Assembly: GCA_963726065.1 (NCBI GenBank)
Contig: CAVSAU010000016.1
Location: 752,706 to 816,705, forward strand
DNA length: 64,000 bases
Direction of reading: 5' to 3'
From: Neomesorhizobium sp963726065
GTDB taxonomy: Bacteria; Pseudomonadota; Alphaproteobacteria; Rhizobiales; Rhizobiaceae
Position 1 is the first letter of the stretch. The number at the start of each line of letters is the position of its first letter. The notes under the pieces were generated by a model. That model saw only the letters and a list, made by a program, of their open reading frames with translations, was not told the DNA's origin and made no database searches. Shown here one piece after another: positions 18,613 through 27,745 of this stretch. The position numbers and the translations under genes are program-made.

Positions 18613-18669
18613 CACTCCCTATAGGAAAAGTTGGTCGCGGTAGGCTACCCTCGCGAGACACGCCAAACT

Positions 18670-19350
18670 TCAGAATGATGGGGAGTGCTCGAAACGGCCT
18701 AACGCAGTCAGGTTAGCTGTCTGCTCACCGATCCGAACAGCATCCTGCAGGACCGAGCGGATTTGCGGCCAAGGAAACTCGGCATCGCTCTTCGACGGCT
18801 GCCCTTCCCTGAGGATGGCATCAAGCTTCGCTGCGACACCGGCAAGGGAGATAGCCGGCGTTTCCGATAATGCTTCAAGCAACGTCTCGGCGCGATCGCC
18901 TGCCGCAATTTCAGCGCGTATCACGGCGGAATATCCAATGGCTCGGTCAGAGGCATCCCAGCGCCCCTGATAAGCTGCCAATTCGGCCTCGGCCTTCGCA
19001 CGGACCGCCACGTCGATAGAACTGACGCCGACCAAATCGCGAAGCTCCTCAAATGAGTGTAGCGTAACGGTCCTACCATCGGACAAATGGATCTTCACAT
19101 TGGGAAAGCCGACCGTTTCTGCGAGCTCTCGTTCCATACGCTGCTGCTCACGGTTCAACCGATCGGTCTCTTCGTAAGCAGCTTGCCATTCGCGCCATGC
19201 TGCTACCGCAGGGTCGGCCGATTGGTCTTTCTTGAAATCGATGCGGGCAGTCGTCGCGGGCTGCGAGCTGGTCGTTGCAATTGCTGTTCGCGCACGCGCG
19301 CTGCTACACGTGACGAGAGGCAAAGTCGTGGTATTGTCGGAATCACCCAT
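18670..19350 (-). CDS. Hypothetical protein with coiled-coil-like N-terminal region
   Basis: 226 residues from ATG 19350; the frame remains open further upstream but that part is Ser/Arg-rich and crosses the 9-bp repeat array, so I reject it. A Thr/Ser-rich N-terminus is followed by a charged helical stretch (AAWREWQAAYEETDRLNREQQRMERELAETVG) and a compact domain (VKIHLSDGRTVTLHSFEELRDLVG). No family recognised. Divergent from the ribbon-helix-helix gene at 19478, with shared upstream DNA. Confidence 0.55.
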   Translation of the reverse strand: MGDSDNTTTLPLVTCSSARARTAIATTSSQPATTARIDFKKDQSADPAVAAWREWQAAYEETDRLNREQQRMERELAETVGFPNVKIHLSDGRTVTLHSFEELRDLVGVSSIDVAVRAKAEAELAAYQGRWDASDRAIGYSAVIRAEIAAGDRAETLLEALSETPAISLAGVAAKLDAILREGQPSKSDAEFPWPQIRSVLQDAVRIGEQTANLTALGRFEHSPSF

Positions 19351-19438
19351 GATCCGAGCTCCATACAGCTTTGGTGTGGTTAGGCCGGACGACGTGTTGG
19401 AGCACGTCGTTCGGCTACGAAGCGCGAACCACAAATTA

Positions 19439-19465
19439 CGTACATACCGTACATTACGGACATAC
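19439..19465 (+). repeat. Three tandem 9-bp repeats, possible operator
   Basis: CGTACATAC, CGTACATTA and CGGACATAC lie head to tail with 9-bp period, 12 bases before the ATG of the ribbon-helix-helix protein and 89 bases before the divergent start at 19350. Short tandem subsites are typical of ribbon-helix-helix regulators binding their own promoter, so autoregulation is a reasonable inference. Confidence 0.5.
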
Positions 19466-19477
19466 CCATTGTCAAAT

Positions 19478-19636
19478 ATGCCTGATCCTGTTGATACCAA
19501 AACTGAGCGCTTCGAGCTGCGACTCTCGAGTGACTTGCTTTCTCGCGTTGATGAATGGCGTCGCAACCAGCCCGATCTTCCCACTAGATCGGAAGCTTTC
19601 CGCCGGCTGGTGGAGGCTGGCCTTAACCCTAAATAG
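19478..19636 (+). CDS. Small ribbon-helix-helix (Arc/CopG-like) protein
   Basis: 52 residues: an acidic N-terminus, a beta strand (ERFELRLSSDLL), helix A (SRVDEWRRNQPDL), and helix B ending AFRRLVEAGL, the ribbon-helix-helix layout used by antitoxins, plasmid copy-control and conjugation repressors. No ribosome site is visible before the ATG; the repeat array ends 12 bases upstream, so initiation may be leaderless or the start may differ. No toxin gene is clearly adjacent. Confidence 0.55.
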   Translation: MPDPVDTKTERFELRLSSDLLSRVDEWRRNQPDLPTRSEAFRRLVEAGLNPK

Positions 19637-19659
19637 CTGGCGGCCCCGATGCTTGACCT

Positions 19660-19943
19660 TTCACAGGCGGAGCTCGCTGAAGCGGTTGGCGGGTCGCGCC
19701 AAACTGATCGTGCGCTTGCTGAGAGGTCTATCGGAAGCACCAGACCTGCGGGCGACGTGACGCATCGCCTGCCAACTCGGGAAGCTCGACGTCGTCCGCA
19801 TCATAGCCACCCGCTGGAGTGGGCGCCGAGACTTCTATACCGAGGAACTGGACCTTCTTTATCGACGTTGGCAACAAATTCGGGAAGGAAAGGCCAGGTG
19901 GTACTGCTGCCCGGTCGACCCGGCATCTGCAAGTCATGACTGA
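19660..19943 (+). pseudogene. Probable decayed gene downstream of the ribbon-helix-helix protein
   Basis: A natural-looking peptide ends this stretch: ATRWSGRRDFYTEELDLL, then YRRWQQIREGKARWY, stopping at TGA 19941-19943. Another frame gives LAGRAKLIVRLLRGLSEAP just before. There is no start codon for the downstream part and a stop (TGA, about 19758) separates the two. I do not recognise the family; composition is the only evidence. Confidence 0.3.
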
Positions 19944-20419
19944 CTGCCGCCATGCAACGAACAATCGCCAAGGATTTATGCCGCGGTGACGACCTGTGCT
20001 TTGGCCGCGTGAAATGAATCTTGTGAGACTATTCTCGTGGCTCACTAAATCATCTTGGCGTGCCCTAGAGGTTAAGAAAGCGAGAAGCGAGGACGGCCGC
20101 GCGCGACAATCGGAGTGACTTGTAGTGGGTCCGCAGCGCGCCGCACGCTCTGTGGGTCATTGAGACAAGGTGGGCCATTCCGATTGAGGAGAACAAAATT
20201 ATCCGCGCTGCCTCAAACAGCGCAAATCCCTTCCCGGTTGGCAGAGGCTCGTGGATCGGATGGACTTGATCATACCCGTGCGAACCGCCACAGTCCGATG
20301 TGATCGCTCGTTTTTGAGATCATTCCACGGTTGAAGCCCGTCCGTCCAATTCGACTTCTATTTTTCTTGCTTAGATCGCCAGATGGGGAGACTTTCTCCC
20401 GCTGTTTTTGGAGGTGTCT
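19944..20419. other. 476-base intergenic region
   Basis: No gene or RNA recognised. Open frames are short and Arg/Ser-rich. Ends in the GGAGG ribosome site of the small XRE gene. Confidence 0.4.
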
Positions 20420-20674
20420 ATGAAGGATCCATGCATTCCTGCGTCAGTCTTGACGGCTATTTCAGAGGGAAAACACATCATTCGCGCATTTCGTGAGCAC
20501 GTTGGCTACTCGATTGATGAGTTGGCGGTGGCGTCCGGTTTAGCTGCTGATGAAATCAAAAATATCGAATCAGGTCTCAGATACAACAAGGGCTATCGCG
20601 ACCGCATCGCCAGGTGCCTGTCCCTCCCTGCCGGAATTTTCGAGACAGGTACTGACATATCGAACGCTGCTTGA
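20420..20674 (+). CDS. Small XRE-type helix-turn-helix protein
   Basis: 84 residues from ATG 20420 with GGAGG 5 bases upstream. The centre (IIRAFREHVGYSIDELAVASGLAADEIKNIESGLRYNKGYRDRIARCL) is a cro/C1 helix-turn-helix. No other domain, so it is likely a small repressor. Isolated between intergenic regions, with a decayed dehydrogenase just downstream on the opposite strand. Confidence 0.7.
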   Translation: MKDPCIPASVLTAISEGKHIIRAFREHVGYSIDELAVASGLAADEIKNIESGLRYNKGYRDRIARCLSLPAGIFETGTDISNAA

Positions 20675-20772
20675 CCCTAAAAGGATCCGCCCCGCACCTT
20701 AGGCCTATTTGAGTTCCCGACCCGCCGACTGTGATAGTGGGCAATCCGTTGCGCGGTTGTGATTCTGAAGCT

Positions 20773-21137
20773 TCAAGTCGTCGCTGTCGAGAAAGCGGGC
20801 ATCGTTTGGACGAGGCTTGCTCGCCGATCGCGCTGCCGTCGTCCAATGGCTGCCAAGGCGATCTCCAACTCATCTCTCAGCATGTCGACGCAACGCGCAA
20901 CTCCACTGGCACCGCTTGAGGCCAGCGCAAACACATAGGGGCGGCCAATCATGATTGCCCGTGCTCCCAGCGCAGTGCCTTGATTACGACAGTCCCGCGC
21001 CGGACACCGCCATCTAGGGTTACGGTGACACGACCGTTCACTTGCTCCACTATCGCCTCGATTGTAGCAGGCAAGTCGACTATGCGCGATCCGTGGTTGG
21101 AAACGACGAGGCCATTCGCACCGACCTGAACCGCCTG
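20773..21137 (-). pseudogene. Fragment of FMN-dependent alpha-hydroxyacid dehydrogenase (LldD/MdlB family)
   Basis: Minus strand translation starts QAVQVGANGLVVSNHGSR, the FMN-binding loop with catalytic His, then VTVTLDGGVRRGTVVIKAL. A one-base shift near 20975 then gives GARAIMIGRPYVFALASSG, then ARCVDMLRDELEIALAAIG, and a stop at 20773. These are the C-terminal third of L-lactate/mandelate dehydrogenases. The N-terminal two thirds are absent, replaced by unrelated sequence beyond about 21137. A decayed remnant. Confidence 0.8.
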
Positions 21138-21402
21138 CTAGTTTCCAGATTTGGCCACTGAATGCGTGAATTTTCGATGGAGATCTTCACACTGAGATCC
21201 GCTGCGGAACCGAGCCCGATAGAGGTGCTAACCTTCTCCATGGACGGTTCTCCCTCATGTGACTTTCGACAGCCACACTTTGGCACATGGCGATCCCGGG
21301 AGCGGAGGCCGTCCACCCCCTCAGGTCAGTAAGCATCAAGTGCTTTCCCTGGGGACTTGGTGTATACTGAATTATTGAGGGTCGATCTGGGAGGGGACCC
21401 TG

Positions 21403-24400
21403 ATGATCATTGCATCCTGGCTGGAAAGCTTAGGGTTCGGGCAATATGCCGCGGCCTTCGACAGCAATGCGATTGACGCTGAGATGCTCCCGAAGCTGAC
21501 CGCCGAGGATCTCAAGGAGATCGGCGTCACCGCCCTCGCCCACCGGAAGAAAATACTCGAGGCCATCGTAGCGCTCGAAGGGCGCCACGACCCGCCCCGG
21601 CAGACAAGTCCGACAACAAACACTCCGCACCAGCAGTCCGCGCCGCGACCGCGCGAGGCGGAGAGACGCCAGCTTACGGTGATGTTCGTCGACCTCGTGG
21701 GCTCGACAGGTTTGGCCACTCATCTCGACCCCGAGGAAATGGGCACACTGTTGCGCCAATTCCAGAATGCTGTTGTGGGAGATGTTGTCCGCTTTGACGG
21801 ATACATTGCGAAGTTGATGGGCGACGGCGTCCTTGCCTACTTCGGCTGGCCGCAGACGCATGAGGACGAAGCGGAACGCGCGGTGCGGGCGGGTCTTGCG
21901 GTCGTCGAAACAGTCAAAGCCCTCTACACGAATGACGGTCAGCAGTTTTCCGTCCGTGTTGGTATCGCGACCGGTCTGGTTGTCGTCGGGGACCTGATCG
22001 GAATCGGTGCTGCGCAAGAGAACGCCGTGGTCGGAGAAACACCCAACCTTGCCGCGCGCCTCCAGAGTCTCGCCGAGCCAGGCACCGTACTGATTTCCGA
22101 ACTCACCTATCGGCTCATAGGGAAGCTGTTTGAGGTGAGGCGAAACCGTCCGCAGAAATTGCATGGCTTCGATATGCCTACCAATTCATACCAGGTCATT
22201 GGCGAATGCAGAGCCGAAGGCCGCTTCGACGCCCTTCACGCAGGCGGCACCGCGCCTATGGCGGGACGCGATCTCGACCTGGCCCTTCTGCTGGAGCGAT
22301 GGAACCTAGCGGCATCGGGTGAAGGACAGGTTGTCGAGCTCTTTGGTGAGGGCGGCATCGGAAAGTCGCGCATTCTCCAGGAGCTTCGCGAGCGGCTGAA
22401 GGAGGAATCCGTTACATATCTTCGTTACTTCTGTTCACCGTACCATACGCAGAGCGCCCTCTACCCCGTCGCAGACCAGTTGCTTCGGGCGGCGGACATC
22501 TCAAGGACGGATCCGCCTGAACGACAGTTGGCATTCCTCGAGGAGGTTCTTTCGGCGACGGATAACCCACAAGAGGCAATCCCCCTGATTGCCTGCCTGC
22601 TGTCGATCCCCACGGGTGACCGTTACCCAAAGCTGGACTTGATGCCGCAAAAGCATAAGGCGCGCACGTTCGAAGTCCTGGTCGAGCAGCTCGAGGCGCT
22701 CGCCGCCAACAAACCCGTCCTCATGCTGCTTGAGGACGCCCACTATCTTGATCCCGTATCAGCCGAACTCTTCGACATCATTGTGGACCGCATGCACAGG
22801 CTCCCCATCATGCTCGTTGCCACCTACCGTCCCGAAGGAAAGGCCCGTTGGAATGGCCTCCCCCACGCGACCCTGGTGACGCTGAACCGCTTGAGCCGCG
22901 CACAGGCGGCGTCGATCATCACGGTGATGACCGGAGGAAAGCGGCTCCCGTCTCCGGTGCTCGACCAGATTCTCTCAAAGACTGAAGGAGTGCCGCTTTT
23001 CATCGAGGAGCTGACCAAAGTTGTCCTGGAGTCGGGCATTCTCAGCGAGGGCGGCGAGGACTACAAATTGTCCGGCCCCTTACCCCCGCTGGCGGTTCCG
23101 GCAACCTTGCACGACTCTTTGATGGCGCGTCTTGATCGGCTCGCTTCTGTCAGGGAGGTTGCCCAGATAGGTGCGGTGATAGGGCGGGAATTCAGCCACG
23201 AACTGCTGGCAGCGGCCGCGGGTCTGCCGGAAGTCGAGCTGGAAAGGACGACGGAGCAGCTTGTGGCTGCGGGGCTGGTGTTCCGCCGCGGCGGCGGGAG
23301 CCAGATAAGCTACGCCTTCAAACACGCTCTGGTTCAGGACGCAGCCTATGGCAGCCTGCTCCTGAGCCGCCGCCAGCAGCTGCACGCCCGCATCGCGCGC
23401 ATCATCGAGGAGAGCTTCCCCGAGACCGTTGCCGCCGAACCGGAAGTGCTTGCCCATCATTTCAGCCAGGCATCGCTGCTCGAGAAGGCTGTCGAATACC
23501 ACGAGCTTGCGGGACGGCGGGCGCTGTCGCGTTCGTCACTTTCGGAGGCTCTCGTACGATTCCGGAACGCCCTGAACGGACTTTCCACTCTCCCGCCGTC
23601 CAATGAGCGCGCGCGGCGCGAACTAGCAGTCCAGGTCGCATTGGGCAGCACACAGGTGGCAGCACACGGCTTTGCCGCACCTGAGACAGGCGTGGCGTAC
23701 ATGCGGGCGCAGGAACTTTGCGAGGAACTGGGTGAGGTTAGGGAATCCTTCCCGGTTCTCTATGGCCTCTGCTTGTACCATCTCTACGCGGCCGAACTGT
23801 CGAAGGCACGCCAGGTAGCCGACAGGCTCCTGGAACTCGCCGATAGCAGCAACGAGCGCGGACTTTCGTTTTTCGCCCATCGGGCGGCAGGTGTCAGCGC
23901 CCTGCCCGCAGGCGAATTTTCGCGCGCCCGCGCCCACCTGAAGGAGGCGCTCGCGCTTTACGATCCGCATGAGCATAGGTCCCCGGCATTCGTGTACGCT
24001 TTCGACCCGCGTGTTGTATGCCTCGACTATTTGGCGCGGACTCTTTTGCCAATCGGCTTGCCCGACCAGGCACTTGCTGCAAATGACGAGGCCGTGGCAG
24101 AGGCAAGAAGGATCGGGCATCGCAATAGCTTGGCGCTGCCGCTGTTCTTTGGGGGTGTGGTCCGCCAGATCCTCGGCGACCGGGAAGGCGTAAAGCTTCG
24201 TGCCGCCGAGCTATTGCAGATATCGGAAGAAGCCGGATTCCGATTTTGGCAAGCCGGCGCAACAATCCTCCAGGCGTGGGCAGTCGCGGACGAGGGAGAA
24301 ACGGGCCGCGGTCGCGCCGACCTCATGAAAGGAATCGACGGGTGGCAGAGCACCGGCGCCAGGTACATGACACCCTATTTCGCGGCGCTCCTGGCACAGA

Positions 24401-24771
24401 TCGAAATGAAAGCCGACAATCCGGGCGCGGCGCTCCGGCTGCTTGAAGACGCCCATGCAGCCATCGAACAATCCAACGAGCGCTGGTTTGCGGCCGAGGT
24501 GCTCCGACTTCAGGGTGAGGCAATGCTACAGATGGGTTCTGAACGGGGACCACTGGCGGCGCAACGGTTTGGGGAAGCGCTGGCAACCGCCCGCGCACAG
24601 GGCGCACGCTTTTGGGAACTCCGGGCGGCACTGGGACTTGCCCGCGCTGACAACGCTGGAAACGGAACGCGAGAACAACTTGCGCAGATTTTTTCAAGCT
24701 TCACCGAAGGAGCGACCTTACCGGATTTAAAAGCCGCGCAATTGATCGCAACGACAGCGGGATCGGCGTAG
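21403..24771 (+). CDS. SAM domain - class III nucleotide cyclase - AAA ATPase - TPR regulator
   Basis: 1122 residues, ATG 21403 after GGGAGGGG. N-terminal SAM domain (SWLESLGFGQYAAAFD..., residues 1-60); class III adenylate/guanylate cyclase domain (about 88-245) with metal aspartates Asp97 (VDLVGST) and Asp141 (MGDGVLAYFG) and GIATG/NLAARL motifs; an AAA/NB-ARC-like ATPase with Walker A GEGGIGKS (315-322) and Walker B-like LMLLEDAH; then helical TPR-like repeats to the C-terminus. Rhizobia carry many such soluble cyclases; the signal sensed is unknown. Intact, with no frameshift, and followed 21 bases later by a DUF4440 gene that is probably co-transcribed. Confidence 0.92.
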   Translation: MIIASWLESLGFGQYAAAFDSNAIDAEMLPKLTAEDLKEIGVTALAHRKKILEAIVALEGRHDPPRQTSPTTNTPHQQSAPRPREAERRQLTVMFVDLVGSTGLATHLDPEEMGTLLRQFQNAVVGDVVRFDGYIAKLMGDGVLAYFGWPQTHEDEAERAVRAGLAVVETVKALYTNDGQQFSVRVGIATGLVVVGDLIGIGAAQENAVVGETPNLAARLQSLAEPGTVLISELTYRLIGKLFEVRRNRPQKLHGFDMPTNSYQVIGECRAEGRFDALHAGGTAPMAGRDLDLALLLERWNLAASGEGQVVELFGEGGIGKSRILQELRERLKEESVTYLRYFCSPYHTQSALYPVADQLLRAADISRTDPPERQLAFLEEVLSATDNPQEAIPLIACLLSIPTGDRYPKLDLMPQKHKARTFEVLVEQLEALAANKPVLMLLEDAHYLDPVSAELFDIIVDRMHRLPIMLVATYRPEGKARWNGLPHATLVTLNRLSRAQAASIITVMTGGKRLPSPVLDQILSKTEGVPLFIEELTKVVLESGILSEGGEDYKLSGPLPPLAVPATLHDSLMARLDRLASVREVAQIGAVIGREFSHELLAAAAGLPEVELERTTEQLVAAGLVFRRGGGSQISYAFKHALVQDAAYGSLLLSRRQQLHARIARIIEESFPETVAAEPEVLAHHFSQASLLEKAVEYHELAGRRALSRSSLSEALVRFRNALNGLSTLPPSNERARRELAVQVALGSTQVAAHGFAAPETGVAYMRAQELCEELGEVRESFPVLYGLCLYHLYAAELSKARQVADRLLELADSSNERGLSFFAHRAAGVSALPAGEFSRARAHLKEALALYDPHEHRSPAFVYAFDPRVVCLDYLARTLLPIGLPDQALAANDEAVAEARRIGHRNSLALPLFFGGVVRQILGDREGVKLRAAELLQISEEAGFRFWQAGATILQAWAVADEGETGRGRADLMKGIDGWQSTGARYMTPYFAALLAQIEMKADNPGAALRLLEDAHAAIEQSNERWFAAEVLRLQGEAMLQMGSERGPLAAQRFGEALATARAQGARFWELRAALGLARADNAGNGTREQLAQIFSSFTEGATLPDLKAAQLIATTAGSA

Positions 24772-24792
24772 CCGACACAAGGGAGGAAGACC

Positions 24793-25173
24793 ATGCCGGA
24801 ATCTGAAATCAACAGGATCGTGAAGAATGCGAATGACCGTTGGAACGCGGCGTTCAACAGGGGTGATGCCGCTGCCGTCGCGGAGCTATATACGGCTGAT
24901 GGGACCGTGCTTCCGCACACTCACGCCGTCATCAAGGGATCTGCAGCGATTGCGGATTTCTGGGCCGGCATGATTTCGGCCGGAGTGAAAGACCACGGCA
25001 TTGAGCTGCTCGATGCCCAGGATGCAGGAGACCTTGCCTATTCCAATGGCAAGTGGTGGGCGAACGGCTCTGGAGACAATGGGGAAGCCCAGCGTTTCGA
25101 GGGGACTATCGTCACGATCCTGCGCAAGCAAAGCGATGGGTCCTGGAAGACGTGTCTGCATACGTGGAACTGA
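24793..25173 (+). CDS. SnoaL-like / DUF4440 protein
   Basis: 126 residues with the NTF2-like cone fold pattern: helix NANDRWNAAFNRGDAAAVAELYTADGTVLP, then AIADFWAGMISAGVKDHGIELL and a C-terminal strand ending WKTCLHTWN. The family (ketosteroid-isomerase fold) covers small enzymes and ligand-binding proteins. GGGAGG precedes the ATG. Directly downstream of the large cyclase, so a shared operon is likely; the function is unknown. Confidence 0.82.
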   Translation: MPESEINRIVKNANDRWNAAFNRGDAAAVAELYTADGTVLPHTHAVIKGSAAIADFWAGMISAGVKDHGIELLDAQDAGDLAYSNGKWWANGSGDNGEAQRFEGTIVTILRKQSDGSWKTCLHTWN

Positions 25174-25775
25174 ATTGCCGCGAAGCCGAAGCATGCCTCC
25201 GCGCGACCCAATTCCGGAGCGCAGCGCTTCGCTGCCCAGCCATCTGGCGGCCTACCTACGCAGTTTCACCGGTTTGGAGCCGACGGAGGCCGACCTGGCC
25301 CACTTCTCGGCCTTCGTCTTGCAAGCGCGGAAACGAAACATTGCAGTAGCCTAGCAATCCTTGCAGTCCGACTGCGCTTATCTCTAACTGCATCACCTTT
25401 GGCGGTGCGGAGCTGACTTGTTCGAACTTATGGCGCGCTTCTCGCCTAATCTGACCGAGCCGATATCCGCTCTGACCAGGAGGTAGTTCGTCCGTTCGTC
25501 CTTTGGGGATGTTCGCTGATCGGCGATATTTTTCCTTAAGCCTCACCGAGTAGAAGGCTGCTTCTGGGCGCTGGCGGAGCCGCTCTGAACGTCCGATTTC
25601 GGGGCGCGAAGCGGAACGTCCGTCTTGGGGCCTTAACCAGAATGGTAGCTTCAGCCGTTCAAATGTAGGAGCTGACGTTCAGGTCAGAAGACTCCACAAT
25701 TGCGGGGCGAAGGCCACTTGGGGTGATAATTCAGAAGGCACATACTTGCGTGCAAACAAGGAGCTAGAACAGGCT
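25174..25775. other. 600-base intergenic region with a possible gene start fragment
   Basis: A plus-strand peptide near 25230-25354 (LPSHLAAYLRSFTGLEPTEADLAHF) looks like the beginning of a regulator but stops at once after RNIAVA, so it may be the remnant of a truncated gene. The rest, 25355-25775, shows nothing I recognise. Confidence 0.35.
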
Positions 25776-26951
25776 CTAGTAGCTCATAGGTAGTCCGAGG
25801 CGTGCCCATTCTTCGGGCGGGATCGCAGCTCCGACACGGAAGGTGAAGGACAAGACCCTCGTCGCATCGGTGTCGACCTCGCACCGGAAGCTCAGATCGT
25901 ACCATATTGTTCTCGTGCGGAAGGCGGTCTCCGGGACGTCGAGCACATTGCCCAGCTCCAACGGAACAAGTGGCACCAGGTCGGGAAAGTAAGAGGCGCC
26001 CAGCAGTTGCCGCTGCAGTGCACTGGCGCAAAGTTTGGCAACTCGCTGTTCGCGAGGCACGCCAGCCATCGAGGTTATGGCCAGTACATCGGCGGTAGCG
26101 GCTTGCGAATGGAGCCCGCGAACACCCGGCAATCCCGAATAGCCTTGCGAAGTGGCAACGGCCAGGTCCGTGGAGCTTGGCCTCCCGGCGCTCCCCACTC
26201 CGGGCTTCGAGATCTTTGCAAGGCTGGGTTTCTGCACATTTGCGGGTCTAGGCTGTGGTACTTTGGCCAACGCCGGAAGCGCGATCTCACCGTCGCTGCC
26301 GGAAGTAGCCAACAGAGTTGCAGCCGCGGCTGTTTGCTCGTCAGCGTCGTGCGCTACGGTTCCTTGTTTGTCTGTCTCCTGTTTGTCTATGTCCTGGCTC
26401 GAAGTTGCGAGCTTCTCTACATCCTGTGCGGACTCGGCATCCTTTGCCGTAGCTGCCTGCTTCTCGGCGTCGTTGCCTGCATCTGGCCGCTCCTCGGAGC
26501 CCGGCGATATGGCAGATTTGTTCTGTGATCCCTTCGCTGTAAGAGGCGGCTTCGAATCGTCATCCTTCGCCGGCGACAGCGAGTTCTCTTGAGCGCTGCC
26601 CCCATGCATAGATTTACTGGGACCTGTATCCTTGTCCCCGAACTGGAAAACAGGCTTCAGGACTTCGATCCGAGGGGGCTTGGGCGGTTGCTTTTCCGGC
26701 AGAGGCGGTTTTTCTACTTTTGGTTCCGGTGGCTTGTTGACTTCCTTTAAGGACGGCGGAGGAGCAGGTTTCGACTTTGGCTGAGCGGCTGGAGGCACGA
26801 GCGTGACGTTTATCGCTTGCTGCTCCTGCTGCAGTTGGGGAGGCATCGGCAGGCCGTAGACCAAAAGCGCGATGATGAGCGCATGCAGGACCAGCGATGC
26901 GGGCAAGGCCAACAACAAGTCCCGACGCCGGTCCCGTGTCTCATCCTTCAT
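25776..26951 (-). CDS. DUF930 protein with TonB-like proline-rich region
   Basis: 391 residues from ATG 26951. A single N-terminal TM helix (LALPASLVLHALIIALLVYG) is followed by a Pro/Lys-rich, TonB-like stretch (PPEPKVEKPPLPEKQPPKPP), a long low-complexity Asp/Ala/Thr/Lys linker, and a C-terminal DUF930 domain (REQRVAKLCASALQRQLLG... RTRTIWYDLSFRCEVD). DUF930 is confined mainly to Rhizobiales and predicted periplasmic; function not established. An upstream in-frame ATG at 26984 is possible. Flanked by long intergenic regions. Confidence 0.8.
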   Translation of the reverse strand: MKDETRDRRRDLLLALPASLVLHALIIALLVYGLPMPPQLQQEQQAINVTLVPPAAQPKSKPAPPPSLKEVNKPPEPKVEKPPLPEKQPPKPPRIEVLKPVFQFGDKDTGPSKSMHGGSAQENSLSPAKDDDSKPPLTAKGSQNKSAISPGSEERPDAGNDAEKQAATAKDAESAQDVEKLATSSQDIDKQETDKQGTVAHDADEQTAAAATLLATSGSDGEIALPALAKVPQPRPANVQKPSLAKISKPGVGSAGRPSSTDLAVATSQGYSGLPGVRGLHSQAATADVLAITSMAGVPREQRVAKLCASALQRQLLGASYFPDLVPLVPLELGNVLDVPETAFRTRTIWYDLSFRCEVDTDATRVLSFTFRVGAAIPPEEWARLGLPMSY

Positions 26952-27179
26952 CCTCACCGATGTGGAGTAAAATAGAGGCGGCATCAAGCATGAGCGTCGG
27001 AATTACGCAAATTAGCCCCCGGAAGGAGACCCGGAATGGCGAGGAGTTGGGGCTCGGAACTGAACTCTCAGGGCAACCGACGAGTCATCGCGGTCTGCCG
27101 CGCGTTCAGGGTGTTGCAGCCGACGATCGTCGCACATCTCTATCGTCCTGCCGGCCTAGGCCGCTAGCTGGTTCCTCGA

Positions 27180-27269
27180 CCCCGCCGATGGCAAGATCGT
27201 CAAGGCGACGGCCTTCTGCGACAGCATCGCTTCAACGACCTCTTGACCCGGGTGCAGCCTGCACCATAG
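27180..27269 (+). pseudogene. C-terminal fragment of a SnoaL-like protein
   Basis: DGKIVKATAFCDSIA in one frame is followed, after a one-base slip near 27232, by NDLLTRVQPAP and a TAG at 27267. This matches the usual end of SnoaL-like/ketosteroid-isomerase-fold proteins (KIVKATAFFDSIAFNDLWTRV-type). The N-terminal part is not present. Confidence 0.55.
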
Positions 27270-27591
27270 GCACGACCGAGTGCCAGTCTCACGATTGCCC
27301 GAAATTTTCGCTTCCAATAGCTCCAAAGTCTCTGCAACGACCGATGTCTAGGCTCAAAGCTTCCGCACGCGTATTACGAAACCCGCCTTTTCGCACGTCG
27401 TTGCCGCCGATCACCGCACGCATCGTCGGGGAGCCTTTGGAAATCCGCGGGCTTGAGCAACGTGTGATTGCCATCAAAAAGACGGAGAAAATTGACCAGA
27501 GGCCCAAATCATCATTCAAAACTCAGAACTTATCCAATAACGCTCATTCAATCTCGATGAATTAAGCGTAAAATATTGATATGTAATAATT

Positions 27592-27608
27592 TGGTGGGCC
27601 GGAGGGTC
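27592..27608 (-). repeat. tRNA 3'-end-like motif, possible attachment-site copy 2
   Basis: TGGTGGGCCGGAGGGTC, same orientation as the copy at 10278-10295, with one C missing and one substitution. It borders an AT-rich stretch. No tRNA structure follows. Together the two would bound 17.3 kb; I see no integrase between them. Confidence 0.3.
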
Positions 27609-27745
27609 AGATTTTCATCAACAAAATCAGTATTTTAGAGGCTGGCTTGCCAGCCCGTATCCCTCGTATGGTCCGGCAAACTTTTTGATCAAAAGAAGGA
27701 ATGGTCTGCTACGGGCGACCAGAACGAGGGCCAAAGGTTCTCTGG

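Larger units (their letters stand above)
26952..27745. other. 800-base intergenic region with remnants and low-GC stretch
   Basis: Holds a possible 43-codon ORF starting at ATG 27036 behind AAGGAG (translation not recognised), the SnoaL fragment at 27180-27269, an AT-rich stretch around 27500-27590, and the second tRNA-end-like motif at 27592. I see no intact gene. Confidence 0.4.

Noticed and set aside
26897..27565. A plus-strand ORF of 222 codons
   Set aside because: It overlaps the start of the DUF930 gene, has Arg/Ser-rich composition, no ribosome site, and shadows the SnoaL fragment in another frame.
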